This document shows, piece by piece, positions 19,279-28,039 of a stretch of DNA of 64,000 bases. Origin of the DNA: Fibrobacter sp. UWR2 (GTDB taxonomy: Bacteria > Fibrobacterota > Fibrobacteria > Fibrobacterales > Fibrobacteraceae); contig NZ_MWQE01000011.1 of the NCBI RefSeq assembly GCF_002210285.1, forward strand, positions 36,348-100,347, in the 5' to 3' direction. A model generated the notes under the pieces. That model worked only from the letters and a program-made list of their open reading frames with translations. It ran no database searches and was not told the DNA's origin. How positions within the stretch are numbered: the first letter of the stretch is position 1; each line of letters opens with the position of its first letter. The position numbers and the translations under genes were made by a program.

Positions 19279-20163
19279 TTATGCCTGGTTTAATATTTGC
19301 TCAACCTTCGCGATAATCTTGTCGCGCTCGCCACACCAGCTGGGGGCGAGGAGCATGTCGCTCGGGCTTTCGCCGCTAAAGCGCTCGATGGCGGTATCCG
19401 GCCCGATAATCTTTATCATCTCGGCGACGGCGGCGCAGTATTCCTCGAATTCCAGCAGTTTGATTTCACCTGCGGAAAAATCTTGGGCCATCACGGTGCC
19501 CGCGACAATGTGCAGCGGGTGGATTTTTACGGCGGCGAGGTGCAGGTCGTGCACGACTTCGGCAGTGTGCTTGAAGTCCATCAGGGTTTCACCGGGGAGC
19601 CCGACAATCACGTGCGTGGTGACGGTGAGACCCGCAGCCTGGCAGCGCTTTACCGCGTCCTCGAAATCGGCGAGCGTGTGCCTGCGATTGATGGCGGCAA
19701 GCGTGAGGTCATTTGCCGTCTGCAGGCCGATTTCCACGATAATCGGCTTGTTGCGGTTCATTTCCGCGAGGTATTCGATCTTCTCGTCTTCAAGGCAGTC
19801 CGGGCGCGTCCCTATCGCAAGCCCAGCAATTTCCTTGTGGCTGATAATCGGGTCGATAATCCCCTTCAGGTGCTCGAGAGGCGCGTGCGTGTTCGTGTAC
19901 GGCTGCAGGTAGGCGAGGATGCCCGCATTCGGGTATTTTTCGCGCAGGCGCGGCACGAACTTGTCGAGCTGTTCCTGGATACTGACCTTCGCCTGGTCGA
20001 ACACCGGGCTGAAACTGCGGTTGTTGCAGTAGCTGCAGCCCGAGAAACCCTTGGTGCCGTCGAGGTTCGGGCAGCTCATGCCGCCGTTCAGCGGGAGTTT
20101 GCGCACCTTGAGGTAGTTCGGGAAAATCTTGAGCAGCAAATCGCGGTAGGGAGTGTAGTGCAT
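19279..20163 (-). CDS. TIGR01212-family (YhcC-like) radical SAM protein
   Basis: This protein has 294 residues from the chosen ATG at 20163 (MHYTPYRDLLLKIFP); the upstream in-frame extension is hydrophobic and unlike the family. The iron-sulfur cluster cysteines are in SCPNLDGTKGFSGCSYCN, the unusual spacing typical of YhcC. TRPDCL, an EIGLQ motif and HVIVGLPGET follow, as expected for the SAM-binding barrel. The biochemical role of YhcC is not settled. Downstream apt is probably cotranscribed, but no functional link is known. Confidence 0.88.
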   Translation of the reverse strand: MHYTPYRDLLLKIFPNYLKVRKLPLNGGMSCPNLDGTKGFSGCSYCNNRSFSPVFDQAKVSIQEQLDKFVPRLREKYPNAGILAYLQPYTNTHAPLEHLKGIIDPIISHKEIAGLAIGTRPDCLEDEKIEYLAEMNRNKPIIVEIGLQTANDLTLAAINRRHTLADFEDAVKRCQAAGLTVTTHVIVGLPGETLMDFKHTAEVVHDLHLAAVKIHPLHIVAGTVMAQDFSAGEIKLLEFEEYCAAVAEMIKIIGPDTAIERFSGESPSDMLLAPSWCGERDKIIAKVEQILNQA

Positions 20164-20335
20164 AATATGAAAGATAGATATAGACGAAAGACTATAGACG
20201 AAAGACGAAAGAAAAAAGCCTAGATTCGGAAAGGACATTCATTTGTATGTTGATACACTTGATACACTTTGATTCTTTGCGAAATACTTCTGTTTCTCAA
20301 AGTAACCGAAAAAAGGCATTTTATGAGGGAGAAGA

Positions 20336-20362
20336 TGCCTAGCCATTATTATATTCTAGGCA
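20336..20362 (+). promoter_or_regulatory. Inverted repeat in the xylanase promoter region
   Basis: Arms TGCCTAG and CTAGGCA are separated by 13 bases that contain a TATATT -10-like hexamer. The repeat sits 27 bases before the xylanase start. It has no T-tract, so an operator is more likely than a terminator. Which protein binds is unknown. Confidence 0.4.
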
Positions 20363-20389
20363 AAACATTTTGGTGAAAATGAGGTCCTT

Positions 20390-22039
20390 ATGAATTTTTC
20401 GAAAGTTAAATCGGCGCTTGCCCTTACTGCAGCCCTGCTTGCCGCTCCGGCACTCGCGCAGAACGTGCTGACCAACGGCGACCTGTCGTATGGCGATGGC
20501 GGCTGGTACATTTGGAACAACCCGGACGGCCCGGCCAAGTACGAATCGAAGCTTGGTGAAATGGGACTCGGTGTCGATGGTAGCGAAGGCGTCAAGCTCA
20601 CGGTGACAGAACTTCCGAACCCTTCGTGGGGCTTGCAGTTGCAGCCGCCCAAGTGGCTCGCCGATTCTGCCTACTACACGCTCACGTTCAAGGCGAAGGG
20701 CAACATGCCCATCAACGCGATTGTGCAGGGCGGCCCTCCCGACTGGCGCCAGAAGGAAAGTGCATCCTTCATGCTCACCAATGAGTGGAAGACCTACTCC
20801 ATGGTGTTCCTTGCCGACCAGAAGGGCTACGGGCTCAACAATGTCACGTTCCATGTGGGCCTTGCCAAGGGCTGGCTGCAGATGGACGACGTGGAAATCG
20901 AGAAGGTGGAAGGCCTCGACGACATGACTTGGTACAACAATTCCGCCGCCCGCATCGACAGCCTGCGCAAGAAGGACTTTACGCTCAAGGCCGCCCCCGG
21001 TGCCCAGGTGAAGGTGGAACTCATGCGCCATGCATTCCCCTTCGGAACGGCCCTCGCACTTTACCCCAGCAAGGACAGTATCGAGACCTGGTATAGGAAG
21101 ACCGCCAATAAGTACTTCTGGTACGGCGTGCCCGAGAACCAGTTCAAGTGGCCGGAATACGAACCCAAGAAGGGCAAGATCCGCCGCGACGAATTCAAGC
21201 AGTACCTCGACTACGTTGACGCCTACAAGTGGGGCTTCCGTGCGCATACGCTCGTGTGGGGCCATCAGGGATACGGCTTCGACAAGCATTTCAGTAACCA
21301 GGGCAGCTGCAAGGACATCTCGAACAAGATCAAGGCCCGTATCGACCGTGACCTCAAGGAATACAAGGGCCGCATCAAGGAATACGACGTGTGGAACGAG
21401 GCTTTCCATGAGCCGTTCATCTTCAACAAGTGCGGTTGGGATCTGCTGGACTCCGCTCACGTGTGGGCGCATCGCGCCGACCCCGATGCCCGCCTGTTCA
21501 TCAACGAGTACAACGTGGTGTCCGCCGGCGAAACTGAACGCCTCTACGACATTGTGAAGGGAATGCTCGACCGCAAGGTGCCCGTACACGGCATCGGCGT
21601 GCAGTGCCACTTCGGCGACCGCCAGCTGAACCCGAACTTCATCAAGCAGCGCCTCGACAGGCTCGGCTCCCTCGGGCTCCCCATCAAGATTACCGAACTC
21701 GACTTCGGTGACTGGCAGAAGGGCATGTACTTCGGCGAAGACGAACAGGCCAAGCGCTACGAGATGGTTCTGCGCATCGCGTTTAGCCACCCGGCAGTAG
21801 AAGGCATCTTGCTGTGGGGCTTCTGGGATGGCCGCCACTGGGTCAAGAACGGCGGTATCGTTGCCATGGATGGCCGCGAGAAGCCTGCCGGCAAGCTCAT
21901 CTACGACTTGTGGCATAAGGTGTGGACCACCAACGGAACGTTCAAGGCCGACGAAAAGGGCGAAGTGAAGTTCCGCGGTTACCCCGGCAAGTACAAGGTA
22001 ACCATCGACGGCAAGAGCGAGACGGTCGAACTGAAATAA
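20390..22039 (+). CDS. Secreted GH10 endo-1,4-beta-xylanase with N-terminal carbohydrate-binding module
   Basis: This 549-residue protein has a signal peptide (1-23, ending ALAQ), a CBM4/9-like beta-sandwich (about 25-175; opening VLTNGDLSYGDGGWYIW and closing MDDVEIEKVEG), and a GH10 barrel (about 205-510). The acid/base Glu is E337 in EYDVWNEAFHE and the nucleophile is E436 in ITELDFG. Substrate-site HTLVWGH (about 286-292) and GVQCHF (about 403-408) are present. The acid/base motif reads VWNEA rather than the commoner VVNEA. A short beta-rich tail (about 515-549) ends the protein. GAGG lies 6 bases before the start. It should cut the xylan backbone outside the cell, complementing the CE2 esterase 6 kb upstream. 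Confidence 0.93.
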   Translation: MNFSKVKSALALTAALLAAPALAQNVLTNGDLSYGDGGWYIWNNPDGPAKYESKLGEMGLGVDGSEGVKLTVTELPNPSWGLQLQPPKWLADSAYYTLTFKAKGNMPINAIVQGGPPDWRQKESASFMLTNEWKTYSMVFLADQKGYGLNNVTFHVGLAKGWLQMDDVEIEKVEGLDDMTWYNNSAARIDSLRKKDFTLKAAPGAQVKVELMRHAFPFGTALALYPSKDSIETWYRKTANKYFWYGVPENQFKWPEYEPKKGKIRRDEFKQYLDYVDAYKWGFRAHTLVWGHQGYGFDKHFSNQGSCKDISNKIKARIDRDLKEYKGRIKEYDVWNEAFHEPFIFNKCGWDLLDSAHVWAHRADPDARLFINEYNVVSAGETERLYDIVKGMLDRKVPVHGIGVQCHFGDRQLNPNFIKQRLDRLGSLGLPIKITELDFGDWQKGMYFGEDEQAKRYEMVLRIAFSHPAVEGILLWGFWDGRHWVKNGGIVAMDGREKPAGKLIYDLWHKVWTTNGTFKADEKGEVKFRGYPGKYKVTIDGKSETVELK

Positions 22040-22055
22040 AATTATATTTCCCGGT

Positions 22056-22280
22056 ATGAAAAAATCCATACCGGGTATTTTGTGTCTGCTCGCCATGCCC
22101 TGCTGCATCCTCATTTTCGTGAAGGTGCAGGCCTTGTCGGGCGACCTGCTGGCGCTCCTTGCCGCAGTGCTTTTCTATATCGCCGTCATTGTCGTATGTG
22201 CGCTCGTGTTCAACAAGCCAGACCCGCGCAACGTGAAGATGGAGCACCCGATGATAAAGGAAGATACGGAGAACAAATAA
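22056..22280 (+). CDS. Small two-helix inner membrane protein
   Basis: This 74-residue protein has two hydrophobic stretches (about 5-25 and 30-52) and a polar C-terminal tail (NKPDPRNVKMEHPM). It starts 16 bases after the xylanase and its stop shares a base with the start of the Sui1 gene (TAATG), which argues that it is translated. I do not recognise a family and see no functional motif. Confidence 0.6.
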   Translation: MKKSIPGILCLLAMPCCILIFVKVQALSGDLLALLAAVLFYIAVIVVCALVFNKPDPRNVKMEHPMIKEDTENK

Positions 22281-22606
22281 TGTCTATCGAAGATCGTTCC
22301 ACGCTAGTCTTTGCGACTGGGGTAGGCCGCGTTAAGGAAGAAAAACCGAAAGCCGAACGCCCGCAGGGCGACGGCGTTGTCCGCATCCAGTTGAAGCGCC
22401 TCGGAGGCGGAAAGATGGCCAGTGTCGTCACGGGAGTCCCGCTCGACGAGGACGAGCTCAAGGATCTGGCCCGCGTGCTCAAGCAGAAGTGCGGGGTAGG
22501 TGGGTCCGTAAAGGACTTCAATATCGAAATTCAGGGCGATAAACGTAACATTTTGAAAACAGAACTCGAGAAGAAAGGCTATACCGTCAAATTATCGGGC
22601 GGTTAA
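22280..22606 (+). CDS. yciH: Sui1/YciH-type translation initiation factor
   Basis: This 108-residue protein is close to E. coli YciH in size. The SUI1 domain (about 33-106) shows VVRIQLKRLGGGKMASVVTG and the diagnostic KQKCGVGGSVKD. It then shows IEIQGDKRN and a final KKGYTVKLSGG. It is related to eukaryotic eIF1 and probably influences start-site fidelity. The ATG overlaps the upstream stop, so translation is coupled to the membrane protein. A longer reading from 22082 in the same frame would lie across the upstream gene and is not supported. Confidence 0.9.
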   Translation: MSIEDRSTLVFATGVGRVKEEKPKAERPQGDGVVRIQLKRLGGGKMASVVTGVPLDEDELKDLARVLKQKCGVGGSVKDFNIEIQGDKRNILKTELEKKGYTVKLSGG

Positions 22607-22671
22607 CAGTCCAATTTCCGCCCTCTTTTTTGAAAACTTGTCTATATTTATTTCGGAATAGGAAAAATCAA

Positions 22672-24219
22672 ATGAAAAGACCTCTGAACAAAGCCTTTTT
22701 TATGCTTGCCGCGGCTGTTGGTGTAGCCGGAGCGCAGGAACTTTCCCCGAAATATTTTGACTGCTGGATGGAGAATGTCGCCCACGTAGACGCCTCCGAA
22801 ATACAACGCTTGGGTATCAAGACATACGGTGACGCCTGGATTTGCGGCTGTTTCAATGTGGAAGAGACGGAAGGCGTCGACTGGCAGGAAGGCGAAATCC
22901 TCACGAAGGTGAACAAGGTCTGGGACTTGCCCCAGTTCGAGATTCTCCCGTGCCGTGCGAAGGACTGTAGCGACACGAGCGAGACCTACGCCAAGAGCCT
23001 CGACCTCTGCGTCGACCACCTGAACAACACCGGATTTACGCTCGCCGACTTCAAGGAAGACGGGGGCAAGGTCCATGACGCCATCGCACAGAAGTTCGTC
23101 GACGCAAAGGATTCCAAGAAAAAACCGAAAAAGGACGACAGCGACCTGACCGACTTCGGAAAGTACTTCGAGGCACACAAGGCCAAGGCCGACAGTATTC
23201 TCTGCTTTTTCCAGTACCACGAACGTCCGGGGACGGACCGCTTCTTGGAATGGGACAAGAAGGGCGTGTTCAGCATCTCGGGCCTCCCCGAAAAGCTTTT
23301 GCCCGAATCCATAGGCAGTTTCCCCGACTTCAGTGACGTTCGCTGCAAGGACGGCAACACATGGACCGGGTTCCTCGTGAACGGCTATGTCGAAAATGTG
23401 ATGAATGTCGATGAAGAAGGCAAGTTCCACGGCCACACGATTGGCTACGGTAACGACCTTACGCTCCCTGTCCGCCAGGGCAAGGACTTCGGCAAGGAAC
23501 TCTACACGGTCGACTATGTCCACGGAGTCAGGAACGGCACTGCCAAGTTCTACCGCTACAGCGCTATGGACAACATCGGCGTGACCGACAAGAAGAAAAA
23601 GAAGAAACTCGAGAAATACTACTTCCTCCACCTCGAAGTCCCGTACCGCAAGGGCGCCGTGCACGGCATGGTGAACATGTTCTCGCACAAGGGATTCCTG
23701 ATGGCCGAAATCCCGTACTGGGATAACGAAATCCACGGGCGTGTCGTAGTACACTATCCGTTTGTCGAAGACGTGAAGGCCATCGAGGCCGCCGACAAGA
23801 AGGAAATGAAGCGCATCTCCAAAATCAAGAAGAAGAAGGACAAGGAAGCAGCACTGGAAGCCTTCAAGCAGATGAAGGAAGAGCGCGAGAAGAACAAGCC
23901 CAAGGACAAGATTACGATTGATTTCAAGAAGGGCAAGCTCAACGGCCCGAACGATCTCGGCTACTCCTTTGGCAACTACCGCGACGGCAAACTCGACGGC
24001 AAGTACATGACGTTTACCGTGAAGGAAACCTGCTACGAGTGGATTCCCGTAAACGGCCAGGAAGGCCTCGATTCCACGACCACGAACAAGGTCTGCCTTA
24101 CCGAGAAGCAGGACAAGAAGAGCTGGGGCACGTTCCGCAATGGCGAACTCCAGGGACTCATCGAATGCGCGAACGGCATCAAGGGCAAGGAGAACGTGGA
24201 CTGCGACCACGCTTACTAG
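22672..24219 (+). CDS. Secreted MORN-like repeat protein
   Basis: This 515-residue protein starts at ATG 22672 with a signal peptide (1-22, ending GVAGAQE). Upstream in-frame codons from 22630 would spoil the signal. The C-terminal half carries degenerate MORN-type units ('dGxxxGxxxxY': EGKFHGHTIGYGN, YRKGAVHGMVNMF, WDNEIHGRVVVHY, FKKGKLNGPND, FRNGELQGLIECA). These are broken by a Lys/Glu-rich helix (about 385-425). Such repeats are seen in YwqK-type and envelope proteins; the role here is unknown. Several cysteines (CWMENV, CGCFNVE, CRAKDC) suggest disulfides in the N-terminal part. Confidence 0.75.
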   Translation: MKRPLNKAFFMLAAAVGVAGAQELSPKYFDCWMENVAHVDASEIQRLGIKTYGDAWICGCFNVEETEGVDWQEGEILTKVNKVWDLPQFEILPCRAKDCSDTSETYAKSLDLCVDHLNNTGFTLADFKEDGGKVHDAIAQKFVDAKDSKKKPKKDDSDLTDFGKYFEAHKAKADSILCFFQYHERPGTDRFLEWDKKGVFSISGLPEKLLPESIGSFPDFSDVRCKDGNTWTGFLVNGYVENVMNVDEEGKFHGHTIGYGNDLTLPVRQGKDFGKELYTVDYVHGVRNGTAKFYRYSAMDNIGVTDKKKKKKLEKYYFLHLEVPYRKGAVHGMVNMFSHKGFLMAEIPYWDNEIHGRVVVHYPFVEDVKAIEAADKKEMKRISKIKKKKDKEAALEAFKQMKEEREKNKPKDKITIDFKKGKLNGPNDLGYSFGNYRDGKLDGKYMTFTVKETCYEWIPVNGQEGLDSTTTNKVCLTEKQDKKSWGTFRNGELQGLIECANGIKGKENVDCDHAY

Positions 24220-24302
24220 GCTGCATGCACCTCGATGACAAATCGGGCGCTTTTAGTTATATTTGTCGCGAACTTGAAGACCGCAAGGTCTAAAGGTTGC
24301 AT

Positions 24303-24375
24303 GCCTGGATAGTTTAACAGGATAAAACGCGTCCCTCCTAAGGATGAGCTCCGCGTTCGAGTCGCGGTCCGGGTA
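24303..24375 (+). tRNA. tRNA-Arg (anticodon CCT)
   Basis: All four arms fold. The acceptor is GCCTGGA/TCCGGGT with terminal wobble pairs. The anticodon loop CTCCTAA gives CCT, reading AGG. The T arm is CCGCG-TTCGAGT-CGCGG. The CCA end is not encoded. A terminator follows at once. Confidence 0.93.
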
Positions 24376-24377
24376 TT

Positions 24378-24412
24378 ACGCTGGTGGATAACTCCGCCAG
24401 CGTTTCTTTTTT
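24378..24412 (+). terminator. Terminator after tRNA-Arg
   Basis: The ACGCTGG/CCAGCGT stem with a 12-base loop is followed by a T-rich run (TTTCTTTTTTT). Confidence 0.85.
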
Positions 24413-24420
24413 TGCTTTGT

Positions 24421-24493
24421 CACCCCCGCCCATTCGGCATGCTCAGGGCAGGCTCCGGCGGGGGTCTCCCTTATAATTTTGTAATTTTACATT
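24421..24493. repeat. GC-rich imperfect palindrome before the AlgJ-like gene
   Basis: CCCCCGCC and GGCGGGGG face each other around a GC-rich centre, followed by an AT-rich stretch that leads to the next GTG start. It resembles the other short intergenic palindromes in the window. Confidence 0.4.
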
Positions 24494-26086
24494 GTGAATA
24501 AGAAGTACGTTGCAATTGTTGTTTTGTTCGGGATCCTGCTCCTGTTGCCGTTTACGGTGCAAGCGGTTGCGGACCTGCAAGGCGAGAAACGTTTTGTCTC
24601 GCTCGACATTTTCAAGGACGTTGTCTACACGCCGTTCGTGCGCGAATCGAAAATGGCGGCGGGAGCAGCCAAGCTGGACAGTGCCTGGCGCAGTGCACGT
24701 GAATCCATCGCTGCGGGTACAGAAGCGGGCGAGGCTCTTGAACCGGTCATCGGTGCACTTTCGGATCTGGAGGCGGTCGCGCTGACCGTGAATACGTATG
24801 CGCAACTCGATACGGCAGAAGCGGACTACAAACTGCTCAAGCAAGCTGACACATTGCTTGCCTCGCTCGAGGACGAACCTGAAAGTTTCAAAGTTGTCGA
24901 TTCGACCCTCAAGGCGGTGATTGGCAAGTTCGGACAATTCTCGCTGATGCGCGCATTCCTTGCGGTCAAGCATTACGGCGTATGGACAAGTCGCTACCTG
25001 CGAGCATTCGAGAAGAAGGTAGAAGACGAGAATGCGCTCGTGCTCGCAGTGCGCCCGCGTTACCAGCTTGCGGTATGGAACATCTTCAACGATCCAGGCG
25101 AGAAAGTCGTGCTCGGGAACGGTGATGGGCGCTGGCTCTTCTACCGACAAGACGTGGAATTTCTGGTACAGCCATCCCCGCTGGATATACGCAGTGCTAA
25201 ACTCGACAATCCGATAACTGCCATCACAAAGTTCCGTGACCAGCTCAAGGCTAAGGGCGTGGAACTCCTTGTGGTGATTACTCCGGGCAAGCCGAGCGTT
25301 TACCCGGAAAGGCTTACTGGCTCGATTCAGGCATTGGACGGCGCGGATGCATCTCGGAGCACGACTGCCGCCGGTCATGGCAAGGCGATTCTCGATTCTC
25401 TCTCTCGCCTCGGGCTCAATACGGTAGATTTGTACACGCCGCTCTTGGCCGCGAAGAAGGACGATGCAACTCTCGGGCCGCTCTACCTGAACGATGACAC
25501 GCACTGGACTCCGCGCGGAGCAGAACTTGCTGCGGATATTGTTGCGCAGAAGGTCCGTGAAATGGCGGATGCGGGTATCGTGGATATCGGTGAAAAATCG
25601 ATTGAATATGTAGCAAGCGATTCTATTGCCGACCGCATGGGCGATATCGGCGAGATGAGCGGGCTCAACAAGTTCAACGTGTTCAAGGTGCAGCAGGTGA
25701 CGGGGCATGTTGTTTCACAGCAGGAGGTCTCTGAACATGCCGAGCCTCCCGCAGATTCCCTGTCGGACTCTACGGTTGTTTTCGACACGACGCGCACTCC
25801 TTTCAAAGATGACTTCCGCAAGGCAAAGATTTTGATTCTCGGTGATAGTTTCAGCCGCATTTACCAGACGGATTCGCCGGTGAACGCCGGCTGGATTGCG
25901 CATTTTGCTAAGGAGATGGGCCGGCCTGTCGCAAGCATCGTGAGCGACGGCGGCGCTTCGACATTGGTGCGCGAGAAACTCGCCCGCAAGGCAGGTGTGC
26001 TCAAAGGCAAGAAACTTTTGATCTGGGAATTTGTGGAACGAGACCTCCGCTTCGGTGCGGAAGGCTGGAAAGAGGTAAATTTCTAA
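24494..26086 (+). CDS. AlgJ/AlgX-like SGNH acetyltransferase-family protein
   Basis: This 530-residue protein begins with an N-terminal signal anchor (about 5-25). The region about 60-180 is helical and unusual for the family. The SGNH-like domain covers about 200-525. It contains WLFYRQD, VVITPGKPSVYPE, LYLNDDTHWTPRG (the Asp/His pair, about 335-347) and LILGDSFSR (the serine block, about 451-460). In AlgJ/AlgX these residues move acetyl groups onto exported polysaccharide. The usual membrane partner (MBOAT, AlgI-like) is not nearby. The start is GTG at 24494, the only start that keeps the signal anchor. Its stop overlaps the HTH gene (TAATG). Confidence 0.8.
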   Translation: MNKKYVAIVVLFGILLLLPFTVQAVADLQGEKRFVSLDIFKDVVYTPFVRESKMAAGAAKLDSAWRSARESIAAGTEAGEALEPVIGALSDLEAVALTVNTYAQLDTAEADYKLLKQADTLLASLEDEPESFKVVDSTLKAVIGKFGQFSLMRAFLAVKHYGVWTSRYLRAFEKKVEDENALVLAVRPRYQLAVWNIFNDPGEKVVLGNGDGRWLFYRQDVEFLVQPSPLDIRSAKLDNPITAITKFRDQLKAKGVELLVVITPGKPSVYPERLTGSIQALDGADASRSTTAAGHGKAILDSLSRLGLNTVDLYTPLLAAKKDDATLGPLYLNDDTHWTPRGAELAADIVAQKVREMADAGIVDIGEKSIEYVASDSIADRMGDIGEMSGLNKFNVFKVQQVTGHVVSQQEVSEHAEPPADSLSDSTVVFDTTRTPFKDDFRKAKILILGDSFSRIYQTDSPVNAGWIAHFAKEMGRPVASIVSDGGASTLVREKLARKAGVLKGKKLLIWEFVERDLRFGAEGWKEVNF

Positions 26087-26325
26087 TGGCAAGGCATGGA
26101 ACCCCCACTCCGGGGCAGGCAATTCTGGAAGGTATCGAATGGCTCAAGATGGACAAGGCCGAATTTGCGCGCCGTCTGGGGGTATCGATGGAAACACTCG
26201 AAGGCCTGATTGCAGGGACCGTCGAGATTACGCTCGAACTTGCTTCTGCCCTCGAATCCGTGACGGGCAGCCCCGCCGCCTACTGGCGCATGCTGGCAAG
26301 CAAGGCAAAGAAAAATAACAACTAA
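26086..26325 (+). CDS. HigA-like XRE-family HTH protein without a toxin partner
   Basis: This 79-residue protein follows the HigA/VapI addiction-antidote pattern: HPGxxL-like start (TPTPGQAILEGIEWL), then KAEFARRLGVS and ETLEGLIAGT as the helix-turn-helix. ITLELASALESVTGSPAAYW follows, the typical end. It is translationally coupled to the AlgJ-like gene, and no HigB-type RelE toxin is adjacent. It may be a local regulator or a relic. Confidence 0.75.
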   Translation: MARHGTPTPGQAILEGIEWLKMDKAEFARRLGVSMETLEGLIAGTVEITLELASALESVTGSPAAYWRMLASKAKKNNN

Positions 26326-26341
26326 TGACCAGTGACCAACT

Positions 26342-27670
26342 ATGAATATTACTGAAGCAGTTTCTTGTATGTGCGACCTCGCGAAGGGCGAGGCGGAACA
26401 GTTCGATGTCATAGCATCCAACACGCATTCGGAAGGCCTTTCCGTTTTCCAGGGGCAAGTGCAGAATACCGAAATTTCTGATTCCGTCGGGGTCGGCATC
26501 CGCGTTATCAAGGATGGCCATCCGGGCTACGCGCATACCGAACGCCTCACGAAGGAATCCCTGCAGCAGACCCTCAAGGACGCGCTTTCGCACACGGCCT
26601 GGACCGAGATGGTGGACATCGAACTGCCAGCTCCGGCAAAGGTGCCGGCGGGCCAGCCGAACTACAATCCGGCTCTCGAAAGCCTGGACCTTGCAAAGAT
26701 GAAGGATTTCTGCATTGAACTCGAGAAGGCGACCTTCGCGAAATCAAAAGAAATCGTGAACATCCCGTACCTCGGTGCCGATACGGACCACAACACTTTT
26801 GTGGTTGCTAACAGCAAGGGCGCATTTTATGAAGTTCGCTCGAATGCCGCTTCTGCGGGCGTCGGCGCGGTAGCGAGTCGCGACGGAATCACGAAACTCG
26901 GCAATTTCGTGAAGTCGGGACGCGACTGGGACAAGTTCAGCATCGACGAGATCGCAACACGCGCGGCCACGTATGCAACGGAACTCTTTGGCGCGAAAAA
27001 GATTGAAGGCGGCAACATTCCCGTAGTGCTTTCGGAGCGCATTTCTGCGCGGTTCCTGAGCATGTACGAGGCACCCTTCTTTGCAGAGACCATGCAGAAG
27101 GGGCTTTCTCGCCTTGCCGGCAAGGAAGGCGAGATGGTTGCCTCTCCGGCGTTCTCCCTCTGGAACGACCCGCAGGGCGAAGCCTTCCAGCATGTGACCT
27201 ACGTCGATTCCGAAGGTGTGCCTGCGGACCGCGTGAAGGTTGTCGATGGCGGACGCTTTACTTCGGCGCTCTACAACCTGGAGACGGCTTCCAAGGCGGG
27301 TTGCAAGTCTACCGGGAACGGAGCCCGCGGTTTCGGCAGCAAGATGACGACATCGTTCCACAACGTGCTCGTGCCTGCTGGTGAGCGGGGAACGATGGAC
27401 CTTCTCAAGTTGTTCCCCAAGTGCCTCTTCGTTGTGCGCCTAGAAGGCAATTCCGGCTGCAATGCGGTCTCGGGCGAACTCAGCATCGGAGCTCACGGCT
27501 TCTGGTGCGAGAACGGCGTTATCCAGCATCCGGTGGACGGCGTGACCCTCAGCGGGAACTTCTTCGACATCATCAAGAACATTGTCGCCGTCGGAAACGA
27601 ATACTACAATCCGTTCTCCAGCTACCAGGTGCCCGCGCTCGCCATCAGCGAACTTGCGGTGAGCAACTAA
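26342..27670 (+). CDS. pmbA: PmbA/TldE-family metalloprotease subunit
   Basis: This 442-residue protein has the usual family length. The N-terminal block QVQNTEISDSVGVGIRVI (about 38-55) and the C-terminal block GNSGCNAVSGELSIGAHGFW (about 368-387) match TldE/PmbA, including the conserved 'SGelSiGa.Gfw.enG' segment. In E. coli TldD-TldE is a heterodimeric protease whose TldD partner carries the zinc site; TldE lacks it. No tldD lies in this window. A terminator follows. Whether it acts alone or with a distant TldD cannot be seen. Confidence 0.9.
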   Translation: MNITEAVSCMCDLAKGEAEQFDVIASNTHSEGLSVFQGQVQNTEISDSVGVGIRVIKDGHPGYAHTERLTKESLQQTLKDALSHTAWTEMVDIELPAPAKVPAGQPNYNPALESLDLAKMKDFCIELEKATFAKSKEIVNIPYLGADTDHNTFVVANSKGAFYEVRSNAASAGVGAVASRDGITKLGNFVKSGRDWDKFSIDEIATRAATYATELFGAKKIEGGNIPVVLSERISARFLSMYEAPFFAETMQKGLSRLAGKEGEMVASPAFSLWNDPQGEAFQHVTYVDSEGVPADRVKVVDGGRFTSALYNLETASKAGCKSTGNGARGFGSKMTTSFHNVLVPAGERGTMDLLKLFPKCLFVVRLEGNSGCNAVSGELSIGAHGFWCENGVIQHPVDGVTLSGNFFDIIKNIVAVGNEYYNPFSSYQVPALAISELAVSN

Positions 27671-27690
27671 GTAGTTTATCTGGAATAGAG

Positions 27691-27716
27691 AAAGCCCCGC
27701 CGTCGGCGGGCTTTTT
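27691..27716 (+). terminator. Terminator after pmbA
   Basis: The stem AAAGCCC.CGCC/GGCGGGCTTT with a three-base loop is followed by T6. Confidence 0.85.
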
Positions 27717-27747
27717 TCATTTGCAATTTGGTGAAAAATGAGTTTCT

Positions 27748-27953
27748 TACAGACTAAATGTGTGGGGGTGCGAATTTAGTCCGTAAAATTTTACTTTATA
27801 CGTAGTGCTTTGGGTCGTTTTAGGGCGCATTGAGGGTGAAAAATGCTTAAAATGGCGTGTTTGGGCGCCTATTGGTGCAATTTTACGTCATTTCATGTTT
27901 AGTTTGTATGTAAAATTACGGACTAAATGATGCCAGGTGGTGATTTAGTCTGT
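27748..27953. repeat. Inverted-repeat element, each arm a mini-palindrome
   Basis: The left arm (27748-27794) reads ACAGACTAAAT, 14 bases, ATTTAGTCCGTAA, then ATTTTAC. The right arm (27909-27952) is its reverse complement with a different 12-14 base core. Each arm contains GACTAAAT...ATTTAGTC facing itself. The 115-base centre has no ORF. The shape is that of a small non-autonomous mobile element or a REP-pair structure. Confidence 0.65.
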
Positions 27954-27961
27954 TCTTTTGC

Positions 27962-27986
27962 AAAAAAAAACCGGATTTGAATCCGG
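27962..27986 (-). terminator. Terminator of the TrpB2 gene
   Basis: Read on the minus strand, CCGGATTCAAATCCGG is followed by T9. A second strong hairpin (CCCCGCGAAGGCGGGG, 28009-28025) lies between it and the stop codon. Confidence 0.85.
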
Positions 27987-28039
27987 GGCCTTTTAAGTTC
28001 AAGAAGATCCCCGCCTTCGCGGGGATGACAAATTAGGGA

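Noticed and set aside
22082..22279. 66-codon N-terminal extension of the Sui1 factor
   Set aside because: It overlaps the upstream membrane protein in another frame, has no homology to YciH, and the ATG at 22280 gives the standard size.
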